Origin: Zoogloeaceae bacterium
Lineage (GTDB): Bacteria > Pseudomonadota > Gammaproteobacteria > Burkholderiales > Rhodocyclaceae
NCBI GenBank assembly: GCA_024235655.1
Contig: JACKLY010000004.1
Location: 186,001 to 250,000 of the forward strand
Direction of reading: 5' to 3'
DNA: 64,000 bases
Positions within the stretch are counted from its first letter, which is position 1; each line of letters starts with the position of its first letter. The position numbers and the translations under genes were made by a program. This document shows positions 20,197 through 28,217 of this stretch, piece after piece. The notes beneath the pieces are model-generated. The model did not search any database. It saw only the letters and a program-made list of their open reading frames with translations, and was not told where the DNA came from.

Positions 20197-20391
20197 CTAT
20201 GCGCAGCTTTTGAGCATGGTTATTTGAGCACGAACTTCATGCAGTAGATTGTTTAGCTCTCTTATCTGGGAGAATGAATCTCCATGCGTTTCAGTGGCCA
20301 GCCTCTGGCCCATTTCCTGAACCACATAAAAAAGGTCGGACAATTCTTCGATTGTTTCTCGCCTTTCACTTTCTAATGTTTCATCTAGCAT
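20197..20391 (-). CDS. Small acidic hypothetical protein (64 aa)
   Basis: I do not recognise this protein. ATG 20391 has AAAGGGTGATC upstream, an unusually good match to the ribosome-binding consensus, which is the main reason to call it. The sequence MLDETLESERRETIEELSD is acidic and looks fully helical, and could form a small coiled coil. It lies between the ppsA terminator and a degraded IS3 element, next to a second possible fragment at 20411-20599. Confidence 0.5.
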   Translation of the reverse strand: MLDETLESERRETIEELSDLFYVVQEMGQRLATETHGDSFSQIRELNNLLHEVRAQITMLKSCA

Positions 20392-20410
20392 GATGATCAC
20401 CCTTTATTAA

Positions 20411-20599
20411 TCAGGCATGTGCCAGTGATTTGTCGGCTTCAATCATTGTCAGCGTCATTGCCCATTCGAAACAGTGTATTCCAAATTGTGGCTTCTCATG
20501 ACAAATGAAAATTGGTTGGGTAGCATCGGCTGACCCGATTCCAGTTTGAACGCTGGTTTGCCAACCACGGATTCGGTCTGGCCGTACCCGCACCCGCAT
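20411..20599 (-). pseudogene. Possible 3' remnant of an ORF cut by the IS element
   Basis: The frame ends 20 bases before the ribosome site region of the 64-residue gene and reaches the left end of the IS (20601). The last ~30 residues (from ICHEKPQFGIHCFEWAM) look protein-like, while the part near the IS is Arg-rich and looks random. It may be the tail of a gene disrupted by the insertion. The evidence is weak. Confidence 0.25.
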
Positions 20600-20600
20600 C

Positions 20601-21804
20601 TGACCTGCCCGGAGATTTTCGGACCAGCTGAAACTTGAGAAGATGGCTTCCTTGAAGAGAGGAAGTCATGAGAAAGAGTCGATTCACCGAAACCCAGATC
20701 GTCACCATCCTGTGAGAAGCAGATCGGGGCTCAGTCGCAGAAGTAGCCAAGAAACACGGCGTCAGCGAACAAAGCATTTACACGTGGCGGAAGAATTTCG
20801 GGGCGCTCGATGCGGCCGACGTAAAGATGCTGCGTCAGCTCGAACAGGAAAACGCCCGGCAGAAGAAACTCCTGGCGGAGCGCGACCTCGAAGTCGAGAT
20901 CATGAAGGAGATCAACGCAAAAAAATGGTGAGCGCACCCGCCAAGCGCCGCCAGGTCGAATACGCCAAGGTGCGAGGCCTGTCGGAGCGCAAGGCGTGTG
21001 CGCTGATGCGAACCGCAAGGTCGTCGCTCCACTACGAATCCTGGATGCAAGAGAAGGATGCGCCGGCGCTGGCGGCCATGAGCATCCACTCGGCGCAGTA
21101 CCCGAGGTACGGCTAGCGGCGGATACAAGTCTTTCTTGAACGCCAAGGGCAAAGGATGAGCATTGATCGCACCTGGCGGCTTTGGCGCAAGGCTGGGTTG
21201 CAGGTTCCGAGAAAGCGGCCGAGAAAACGCATTGCGCTATCGCGCCCCCGGCCGCAATCGCCGATTGCAGCCGGGCAGGTATGGGCATACGACTTCGTAT
21301 TCGATGCCTGTGCCAATGGGCAACAGCTGAAGTGCCTGACCGTTGTTGATGAATACACGAGGGAGAGCTCGGCTATCGATGTGGCCGGCTCGATTCGCTC
21401 AGGGAGAGTCATCGAAGCGTTGTCGCAACTGATCAGTACGCATGGCGCACCGAAGATCCTGCGCTCGGACAACGGGCCGGAATTTATATCTCGTGCGCTT
21501 CTGCGCTGGGCGGCCAACGAAAATCTCGACATGGCGCTGATCGATCCCGGCAAGCCTTGGCAGAACGGTACAGCTGAGAGTTTCAACGGCAAGTTCCGGG
21601 ATAAATGTCTGTCGATGGAGTGGTTCCGGAACAGGACAGAGGCCAAGGTCGTGATCGAACAATGGCGACAGCATTACAATGAAGTCCGTCCGCATTCGAG
21701 TCTGGGCAATCAGACCCCAGCGGCGTTCAAGAAACAGCTTTTTTCAACCACCCAACCGGAAGCCGTTTTCCAGGATGAGTGGTCCGAAGAAATCAGGCAG
21801 GTCA
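20601..21804 (+). mobile_element. Decayed IS3-family insertion sequence
   Basis: The left end TGACCTGCC...TTCGGACCA (20601-20626) and the right end TGGTCCGAA...GGCAGGTCA (21780-21804) are inverted repeats differing by one indel and a few substitutions. The 1.2 kb length, orfA/orfB layout and DDE domain fit the IS3 family. Both ORFs carry a nonsense codon. I see no target-site duplication, so the insertion is old or rearranged. Confidence 0.85.
20668..20931 (+). pseudogene. IS3-family transposase OrfA, interrupted by in-frame TGA
   Basis: The reading starts MRKSRFTETQIVTIL, meets TGA at 20713-20715 (codon 16), then continues in the same frame as EADRGSVAEVAKKHGVSEQ, the helix-turn-helix of OrfA. 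A leucine-zipper-like stretch follows, ending INAKKW. The family has Lys or Asn at the stop position. A run of seven A (20919-20925) just before the end is the likely -1 frameshift site that would produce the OrfAB fusion. Confidence 0.85.
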
Positions 21805-21908
21805 AGTGGAAGGCAGAATCCCACAATCGGCACATCCGACTCGATACCATCAAGCGTGACCGGAAATGGTTGCAGGCTTTAGGTTTTGTTGGAGCGACGA
21901 AGAAATAA
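20925..21908 (+). pseudogene. IS3-family transposase OrfB (DDE), interrupted by in-frame TAG
   Basis: OrfB is in the -1 frame relative to OrfA and can start at ATG 20925. It runs to TAG 21114-21116, exactly where the family has Tyr in the segment YGYRRI, then continues in frame. The DDE triad remains visible as AYDFVFDA, RSDNGPEF and AESFNGKFRD. The frame reads through the right inverted repeat and stops at 21908, about 100 bases outside the element. Confidence 0.85.
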
Positions 21909-22258
21909 CCAACTCAAAATCAGAGAGCATAATTTCGAATATCTCGCCTTATTGGGACGACGTCGCACCTTGAACCGGGCTGTAATAGAAGCAAATATCG
22001 GCATCACAAGTTTTACATCATCGACGAGAGAGCAAAAAGGCCTTAGTCGTCGAAAGCCAATGAGCTACAAGCTGTTCCGTTCTTGACCAAGTTGTAGTGC
22101 TGCACTACATTGGCCCTCTACTGCATTTGTCATGCTCGTCTTTAGTTGTAATCAGTTGTCGGCAATATGGCCCCGACGTAGTCCGTAGTCAAAACGGGCG
22201 AATTGAGGAGTTGAGTGACCGATGTTTGGGCTGGAAATGGGCCATGGCCCAAAAATGA
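21909..22258. other. Intergenic stretch with a 17-base perfect palindrome
   Basis: No gene is supported here. It contains a perfect palindrome TGTAGTGC-T-GCACTACA at 22093-22109, which could be an operator or the scar of a mobile element. Base composition is lower in G+C than the flanking core genes. Confidence 0.5.
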
Positions 22259-22292
22259 AAAAGCCCCGCAAGTCGAAAAACTTGCAGGGCCT
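22257..22292 (-). terminator. Terminator of tRNA-Asn
   Basis: On the minus strand, GCCCTGCAAGT pairs with ACTTGCGGGGC around a short loop and is followed by TTTTTC. Confidence 0.85.
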
Positions 22293-22301
22293 TGTGCAAC
22301 T

Positions 22302-22377
22302 TGGCTCCCCGACCTGGGCTCGAACCAGGGACCTACGGATTAACAGTCCGGCGCTCTACCAACTGAGCTATCGAGGA
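22302..22377 (-). tRNA. tRNA-Asn (GTT)
   Basis: The 76-base gene ends with an encoded CCA. The acceptor stem pairs TCCTCGA with TCGGGGA, the T arm reads GGTTCGAGCCC, and the anticodon loop CTGTTAA gives GTT for asparagine. It has its own promoter and terminator. Confidence 0.97.
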
Positions 22378-22390
22378 ATTGGAAGCCGGC

Positions 22391-22419
22391 ATAATAGACA
22401 TGATATGAAGATCCGTCAA
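22391..22419 (-). promoter_or_regulatory. Sigma-70 promoter of tRNA-Asn
   Basis: On the minus strand TTGACG (22419-22414) and TATTAT (22396-22391) are separated by exactly 17 bases. The predicted start is about 7 bases upstream of the mature tRNA. Confidence 0.8.
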
Positions 22420-22433
22420 CTTTTTTGTCAAAA

Positions 22434-24254
22434 ATGGAACCAACTTTAATATACGAAAAAACGTCTTCGGGCGAAGAAGCCGTCCGTCAAAGGACGCGTG
22501 TCGTGCAGCGAAATACGCGCATGGTGCTGATTCTTGTCGACGGAAAATCAAGTGTTGCTGATCTGTGTGAAAAGACCGGAAACCCTCAGTTGGTCGAGTC
22601 AGCATTGCAGGATCTGGAACGTGATGGTCTGGTTGTTCCGATCATCGCCCAGGACTCCGTATGGGAGCAAAGCAAGAAGCTTGCTGAAGAAATCAAGGCT
22701 GCTGCAATCAATCGTTTGTCGAGGGAGGTGAAGCCGCCGGAGCCTCCGTTACCTCCGCTGATTGATCCTGTATCAGTGGCCTCGTTGCCACCGGAGCCGT
22801 TTTCAGTGGCGCCTCAATCACGTTTTCCCGGGCAGCAGAGTTTTTCAGTCGCTCCCTATTCGACCTTTGGTGGCGTGCCTTCAATGGCGCCTTCAATTAC
22901 TCCGTCGGTAGCCAAGGCGGATACGCCAAAAATTGAACCTGAAAAAAGAGGTCATTGGTTTTCCCGGTTATTCGGCAATCGCAGATCGGCAAAAGAAAGT
23001 GTTGAGCCTGTTGTTGTCAAACGCGGGGGCAGGGGCGTCTATATTTCTTTGCCCATGGCGGCGTTGTTCGCTGTGCTCGGTTTTTTCCTCCTGGCCGTTC
23101 TTGCTTTCTTTTTCTATCCCTACAACAGCCATCGCACTCAGGCCGAGGATGTGCTTTCACGCCTGATGGGGCAACCGATCCGGGTGGGCAATATCGCCGC
23201 TTCGTTTTCACCTTCTCCGGCAATCGTTCTTGAATCTGTGCAAGGAGAAGCTGGAGGAGGCGTGCAGGCTAGGGGCTTGCGCCTGGTTCCGGAATTGTTG
23301 TCCTTGCTGGGTTCGGCGCCGGTGTTTTCGATCGTTGAAATTCAGTCGGCGCAACTGGATGCGAATGCCTTGTCCCGGCTCTATCAGGCACTGAGTGACG
23401 CTTTGTCGAAAGGCGGCGGGGTTACCGTTCATGCAATTCGGTTTTCTGATTTGCAGGCAGATGTTCTCGGTTTGTCCCTGTCGGATCTGCATGCAGAAAT
23501 TATTGCCCCGCAGGCCGGCAGCCACGCCAATGTGGTTTTCCAGAGCACCGACCGTTCCCTGAAAATCAATCTGAAACCTTCTGCCGGGGGATTCCTTGCC
23601 GAGTTTGATGCCTATGCCTGGAAACCTGCGGAGAAATCCCGATTCCGCTTTGATTCCTTGCAGGGGCTCGCGTTCTGGAATGGCCAGTCGGTCAGCATCC
23701 GGTCGCTGGATGCACGGATATTCGACGGTGCTTTGCAAGGTGAGTTGCTGCTGGCAAAAGGCGCTTCTTTAGCGCTCTCTGGCGATCTCACGGTCAAGCA
23801 CATGAATGTGGCGCGTCTGGCTGCAGCCATGGGCTACGCTGATCAGTTTGAAGGGGAGTTGGCTGGTAGCCTCCGTTTTGTCGGGGAAGCCGCTTCCTGG
23901 GGTGATGTAATTGGCGCGTCGGTAGGGGAAGGGAATTTCACCATTCAACGTTGTGTCTTGGGGGGGCTTGATCTGGTGGAATCGGTCAGGCGCGGGACCG
24001 GCACCGTTCGTGGTGGTTCGACGCGTTTTGAACAGATGACCGGTACCATGAAAATCTCAGGCGAGCGCATTCGGCTTGCTGAGTTGAATATGAATTCCGG
24101 ATTGCTTCGTTCAAGCGGCTATCTCGATATTGCACGCAACAGTGATTTGAGCGGCAAGCTGAATGTGGAAATGCGCGGTTCGGCGAGTGTTGTTCGCATG
24201 TCGGTGATTCCCGGTGGCACCCTGAAATCGCCGGTACTCGAAGGGGCGCGCTAG
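22434..24254 (+). CDS. AsmA-like membrane protein with an N-terminal cytoplasmic domain
   Basis: The protein has 606 residues from ATG 22434; TTG 22425 is also open and neither has a clear ribosome site. Residues 1-95 form a small charged domain with RNTRMVLILVDGK and LVESALQDLERDGLVV, resembling a winged helix. A Pro/Ser-rich linker follows to about residue 170. One membrane helix lies at about 200-228 (MAALFAVLGFFLLAVLAFFFY). The rest is beta-rich and AsmA-like (VRMSVIPGGTLKSPVLEG at the end), likely periplasmic. AsmA proteins act in envelope lipid transport or assembly; the role of the N-terminal domain is unknown. Confidence 0.75.
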   Translation: MEPTLIYEKTSSGEEAVRQRTRVVQRNTRMVLILVDGKSSVADLCEKTGNPQLVESALQDLERDGLVVPIIAQDSVWEQSKKLAEEIKAAAINRLSREVKPPEPPLPPLIDPVSVASLPPEPFSVAPQSRFPGQQSFSVAPYSTFGGVPSMAPSITPSVAKADTPKIEPEKRGHWFSRLFGNRRSAKESVEPVVVKRGGRGVYISLPMAALFAVLGFFLLAVLAFFFYPYNSHRTQAEDVLSRLMGQPIRVGNIAASFSPSPAIVLESVQGEAGGGVQARGLRLVPELLSLLGSAPVFSIVEIQSAQLDANALSRLYQALSDALSKGGGVTVHAIRFSDLQADVLGLSLSDLHAEIIAPQAGSHANVVFQSTDRSLKINLKPSAGGFLAEFDAYAWKPAEKSRFRFDSLQGLAFWNGQSVSIRSLDARIFDGALQGELLLAKGASLALSGDLTVKHMNVARLAAAMGYADQFEGELAGSLRFVGEAASWGDVIGASVGEGNFTIQRCVLGGLDLVESVRRGTGTVRGGSTRFEQMTGTMKISGERIRLAELNMNSGLLRSSGYLDIARNSDLSGKLNVEMRGSASVVRMSVIPGGTLKSPVLEGAR

Positions 24255-24270
24255 ATCCTCCTCGAGAATG

Positions 24271-24301
24271 AAAAATGCCGGCATTTGCCGGCATTTTTTA
24301 T
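24271..24301. terminator. Bidirectional terminator between the AsmA-like gene and the aminotransferase
   Basis: AAAATGCCGGCA and TGCCGGCATTTT form a near-perfect hairpin flanked by A on the left and T on the right, so it can serve both convergent genes. Confidence 0.9.
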
Positions 24302-24319
24302 GGAAGGTTCCTTGAAAAA

Positions 24320-25522
24320 TCAGAGAACCTTGGCGATCGCCTGTGCAACGTAGTTGATGTTTTTGGTGTTCAGCGCAGCAAGACAGATACGTCCGGTAGA
24401 AACAGCATAAATACCAAAATCATTTTTCAGTGTTTCAACCTGGGCGGCCGAGAGTCCGGTGTAGGAGAACATGCCGCGCTGCTGCACAACAAAGGAGAAA
24501 TCCTGAGCAACCCCGGCTGCCTTGATGGCATCAACCAGACCAGTACGCATGGCACGGATGCGGTCACGCATGCCAGCCAGTTCCTGTTCCCAGATCTGGC
24601 GCAATTCAGGCGAAGACAGTACTGCGGCGACCAGTGCGCCGCCATGGATCGGCGGGTTGGAGTAGTTGGTACGAATCACGCGCTTTAATTGCGACATGAC
24701 ACGGCCGGCTTCTTCCTTGCTGGCGGTAATGATCGAAAGCGCACCGACGCGTTCGCCATAGAGCGAGAAGTTCTTGGAGAATGAGCTGGAGGCAAAGAAT
24801 TGCAGGCCGGATGCAGAAAAGGCCCGGACAGCGACGGCGTCGGCATCAATGCCTTCGGCAAACCCTTGGTAGGCCATGTCCAGGAATGGGACGAGGCCGC
24901 CCGATTGGCATAGCCCGACAATTTCAGCCCACTGGGCATCGGAGAGGTCTGCTCCGGTGGGATTGTGGCAACAGGCGTGCAGCACCACAACCGAGCCCGG
25001 CGCCATGGCCTTGAAGCTGGCCTTCATGCCTTCGAAGTTGACGCCACGTGTTGCCGGGTCGTAGTAGGCGTAGTTTTCGACAACAAAACCGGCCGACTCA
25101 AACAGCGCACGGTGATTTTCCCAGGAGGGATCACTGATATAGACTTTGGCTGAAGGGTTCAGGCGCTTCAGGTAATCGGCACCGATTTTCAGCGCCCCCG
25201 TTCCACCAAGTGCTTGTGCCGTGATGACCTGACCATTGGCGATCAGCGGAGAATCACTACCCAGGAGAAGGTTCTGTACGGCCTGATTATAGGCGGCAGC
25301 ACCTTCGATAGGCTGGTAGCCGCGCGGCGGTGCTGCTTTCAGGCGTGCCTCTTCTGCGGCCTTGACGGCTGCAAGCAAGGGGATCTTGCCGTTGTCATCA
25401 AAATAGACGCCAACACCGAGGTTGACCTTGGTGGTACGCGTATCTGCGTTGAACGACTCGTTCAGGCCAAGAATCGGGTCGCGTGGAGCCATCTCCACTG
25501 CGGCAAAGATCGAAGAACTCAT
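24320..25522 (-). CDS. Aromatic/aspartate aminotransferase (class I, PLP)
   Basis: The 400-residue protein begins FAAVEMAPRDPILGLNE, typical of the AspC/TyrB group of class I aminotransferases. The PLP-binding Lys is in SSSFSKNFSLYGERVG. The substrate-region segments HACCHNPTGAD and SYTGLSAAQV are present. It transfers amino groups between aspartate or aromatic amino acids and 2-oxoacids; AspC cannot be separated from TyrB by eye. It diverges from uvrB with a 65-base gap. Confidence 0.93.
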   Translation of the reverse strand: MSSSIFAAVEMAPRDPILGLNESFNADTRTTKVNLGVGVYFDDNGKIPLLAAVKAAEEARLKAAPPRGYQPIEGAAAYNQAVQNLLLGSDSPLIANGQVITAQALGGTGALKIGADYLKRLNPSAKVYISDPSWENHRALFESAGFVVENYAYYDPATRGVNFEGMKASFKAMAPGSVVVLHACCHNPTGADLSDAQWAEIVGLCQSGGLVPFLDMAYQGFAEGIDADAVAVRAFSASGLQFFASSSFSKNFSLYGERVGALSIITASKEEAGRVMSQLKRVIRTNYSNPPIHGGALVAAVLSSPELRQIWEQELAGMRDRIRAMRTGLVDAIKAAGVAQDFSFVVQQRGMFSYTGLSAAQVETLKNDFGIYAVSTGRICLAALNTKNINYVAQAIAKVL

Positions 25523-25587
25523 ATGAACTCCATGGGATAATCGGTAATGCCCTGTTTGAGGGATTTGATGCAGCGCAAAATTCTACC

Positions 25588-27654
25588 ATGACCGTACCTG
25601 AGACAAGCCCCAAGATCGTTACATTTCCTGACAGCCCTTACCGGCTGCATCAGCCGTTTCCGCCTGCGGGTGACCAGCCCGAGGCCATTCGCCAGCTGAT
25701 AGAGGGACTGGAGTCAGGCTTGTCCTTTCAGACCTTGTTGGGAGTGACCGGCTCTGGCAAAACCTATACGGTGGCCAATGTCATTGCTCGTACCGGAAGG
25801 CCGGCGCTGGTCATGGCGCCGAACAAGACGCTGGCCGCACAGCTGTATTCGGAGTTCAAGGAGTTTTTCCCGGAAAACGCGGTCGAGTATTTCGTTTCCT
25901 ACTACGATTATTACCAGCCCGAAGCCTATGTGCCATCGCGCGATCTGTTCATTGAAAAAGACAGTGCGATCAACGATCACATTGAACAAATGCGTCTGTC
26001 GGCGACGAAGAGCCTGCTTGAACGCGAGGATTGCATCATCGTTGCAACCGTTTCCTGCATATACGGTATTGGCAACAAGGAGGATTATGCCCGGATGGTG
26101 CTGACCATGCGGGTAGGAGACCGGATGGATCAGCGCGCAGTGATCAAGCGCCTCTCGGAGATGCAGTATGAGCGCAATGAGGTTGATTTCCATCGGGGCA
26201 CCTTCCGCGTTCGTGGCGATGTGATCGATGTCTTCCCGGCGGAACATGCGGAGCATGCCGTACGGATTTCACTGTTCGATGATGAAATCGAAGGCTTGCA
26301 ATTGTTCGACCCGCTGACCGGGCATCTCCAGCAGAAGCTGCTGCGGTTTACTGTGTTTCCGTCAAGCCATTACGTTACGCCGAGGGCAACGGTCGTACGA
26401 GCATTGGATGCGATCAAGTCTGAGTTGCGAGAGCGCAAGGATTTCTTCCACAAGAACGAACGCCTGGTGGAAGCGCAACGTATCGAGCAACGGACACGTT
26501 TTGACATCGAGATGCTGGATCAGTTGGGGTTCTGCAAGGGCATTGAAAACTATTCCCGCCATTTTTCCGGCCGTCAGGCCGGTGATCCACCGCCGACGCT
26601 GCTCGACTACCTCCCCAAAAATGCGTTGATGTTCATCGACGAGTCGCACGTGACCGTCGGCCAGACGGGGGGCATGTACAAGGGAGACCGTTCCCGCAAG
26701 GAAAATCTTGTGGATTACGGGTTTCGACTGCCTTCCGCACTCGACAACCGACCTCTGAAATTCGAGGAGTTCGAGCGCATGTTGCGGCAGACGGTATTTG
26801 TCTCGGCAACCCCGGCAGCTTATGAACAGGAGCATCAGGGGCAGGTGGTCGAACAACTGGTCAGACCGACGGGGCTGGTTGACCCTGAGGTGCATGTTCG
26901 GCCGGCCTCAACGCAGGTCGATGACCTGCTTTCGGAAATCCGGCAGCGTGTCACGGCCCTTGAGCGCGTGCTTGTGACGACATTGACGAAACGGATGGCC
27001 GAGGATCTGACTGATTATCTCGGCGAGAATGGCATCCGGGTGCGCTATCTGCACTCTGACATCGATACCGTCGAACGGGTTGAGATCATTCGTGATTTAC
27101 GTCTCGGCGAGTTTGACGTGCTGGTTGGGATCAACCTTTTGCGCGAAGGGCTCGATATACCCGAGGTTTCACTGGTTGCCATCCTTGATGCGGACAAGGA
27201 AGGATTTCTTCGTTCCGAGCGTTCCTTGATTCAAACCATGGGGCGTGCAGCCCGGCACCTCAATGGCACGGCCATTCTTTATGCTGATAAGATGACGGAG
27301 TCGATGCGCCGTGCCATCTCTGAAACTGAACGTCGGCGTCTGAAACAACTCAAATTCAATGAGCAAAACGGGATTACACCCAAGAGTATTTCAAAGCGGA
27401 TCAAAGATATTATCGACGGTGTTTACGATAATGAGTCCGTTCAGCAGGAGCTGATTGCCGCACAGGAAGTTGCAGCCTACGAATCGATGAGCGAGCGCGA
27501 AGTGGCGCGAGAGATCAAGCGGCTGGAGAAGGAAATGCTGGAGAGTGCAAAAAATCTGGAATTCGAGAAAGCGGCCTCGGCACGCGATGCGCTGTTCCGG
27601 TTGAAAAACGCTGCTTTTGGCGCAGCAAAACACGATACCCGGCCTGCAGCATGA
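25588..27654 (+). CDS. uvrB: Excinuclease ABC subunit UvrB
   Basis: UvrB is the damage-verifying helicase of nucleotide excision repair. The frame is open from 25483, but the family begins near ATG 25588, giving 688 residues. Visible are the Walker A GVTGSGKTYTVAN, the beta-hairpin YYDYYQPEAYVPSRD, the helicase motif SLIQTMGRAARH and the C-terminal UVR motif (LEFEKAASARD) that binds UvrC. uvrC lies at 56858 in this window. The stop overlaps the next start by four bases. Confidence 0.97.
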   Translation: MTVPETSPKIVTFPDSPYRLHQPFPPAGDQPEAIRQLIEGLESGLSFQTLLGVTGSGKTYTVANVIARTGRPALVMAPNKTLAAQLYSEFKEFFPENAVEYFVSYYDYYQPEAYVPSRDLFIEKDSAINDHIEQMRLSATKSLLEREDCIIVATVSCIYGIGNKEDYARMVLTMRVGDRMDQRAVIKRLSEMQYERNEVDFHRGTFRVRGDVIDVFPAEHAEHAVRISLFDDEIEGLQLFDPLTGHLQQKLLRFTVFPSSHYVTPRATVVRALDAIKSELRERKDFFHKNERLVEAQRIEQRTRFDIEMLDQLGFCKGIENYSRHFSGRQAGDPPPTLLDYLPKNALMFIDESHVTVGQTGGMYKGDRSRKENLVDYGFRLPSALDNRPLKFEEFERMLRQTVFVSATPAAYEQEHQGQVVEQLVRPTGLVDPEVHVRPASTQVDDLLSEIRQRVTALERVLVTTLTKRMAEDLTDYLGENGIRVRYLHSDIDTVERVEIIRDLRLGEFDVLVGINLLREGLDIPEVSLVAILDADKEGFLRSERSLIQTMGRAARHLNGTAILYADKMTESMRRAISETERRRLKQLKFNEQNGITPKSISKRIKDIIDGVYDNESVQQELIAAQEVAAYESMSEREVAREIKRLEKEMLESAKNLEFEKAASARDALFRLKNAAFGAAKHDTRPAA

Positions 27655-28163
27655 TCCGGGTTCTTTTTGTCTGCATGGGCAATATCTGTCGATCGCCAAC
27701 GGCAGAAGGGGTGTTTCGCCAATTCCTGAGCCAGCAGAATTTATTGGCGAGGGTCGAAGTCGATTCTGCCGGCACGCACGGCTATCACGTCGGTGAGTCT
27801 CCCGATCCACGCACACAGCGCGCAGCAGCATCACGTGGCTATGACCTTTCCGAGATTCGGGCAAGGCGCGTGGTACTGCAGGATCTGGAGTATTTCGATC
27901 TGATCCTGGCCATGGACAAGAATAATCTCGATGCACTCAAGCGCATCTGCCCCCCCGAGCTGACGGCAAAGCTTCAACTATTCATGAGCTATGCGAAAAA
28001 CTTTGATGATGAAGAGGTGCCCGATCCCTATTACGGTTTAGGGCATGGTTTCGATCTTGTCATCGATATGGTTGAGGATGCTTCGTCCGGCTTGATTGAA
28101 TCAATCATTGAAAAGCTTCCGGGGGCCAAGGCAGGTAGGAAAAGGCCGCTTAAAACAGCCTGA
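27651..28163 (+). CDS. Low-molecular-weight protein-tyrosine phosphatase
   Basis: The protein starts MIRVLFVCMGNICRSPTAEG, the complete P-loop C-x5-R-S of this family with the nucleophile Cys at position 8. The general acid Asp is in VPDPYYG. Its 170 residues are close to the usual ~155. In bacteria these enzymes dephosphorylate tyrosine kinases of exopolysaccharide export or other targets, but no such gene is nearby. It is translationally coupled to uvrB (ATGA). Confidence 0.93.
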   Translation: MIRVLFVCMGNICRSPTAEGVFRQFLSQQNLLARVEVDSAGTHGYHVGESPDPRTQRAAASRGYDLSEIRARRVVLQDLEYFDLILAMDKNNLDALKRICPPELTAKLQLFMSYAKNFDDEEVPDPYYGLGHGFDLVIDMVEDASSGLIESIIEKLPGAKAGRKRPLKTA

Positions 28164-28167
28164 GGCA

Positions 28168-28202
28168 TGAAAAAAGGGACGCAGAAGCGTCCCTTTTTGT
28201 TT
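28168..28202. terminator. Bidirectional terminator between the phosphatase gene and rne
   Basis: AAAAAAGGGACGC and GCGTCCCTTTTT form a perfect stem around AGAA, with A and T tracts on both sides; it serves both convergent genes. Confidence 0.92.
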
Positions 28203-28217
28203 TGCCACTTGCAAAAC

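Noticed and set aside
21886..22086. ORF just after the IS element
   Set aside because: There is no start signal and no family resemblance; it overlaps the readthrough tail of OrfB.
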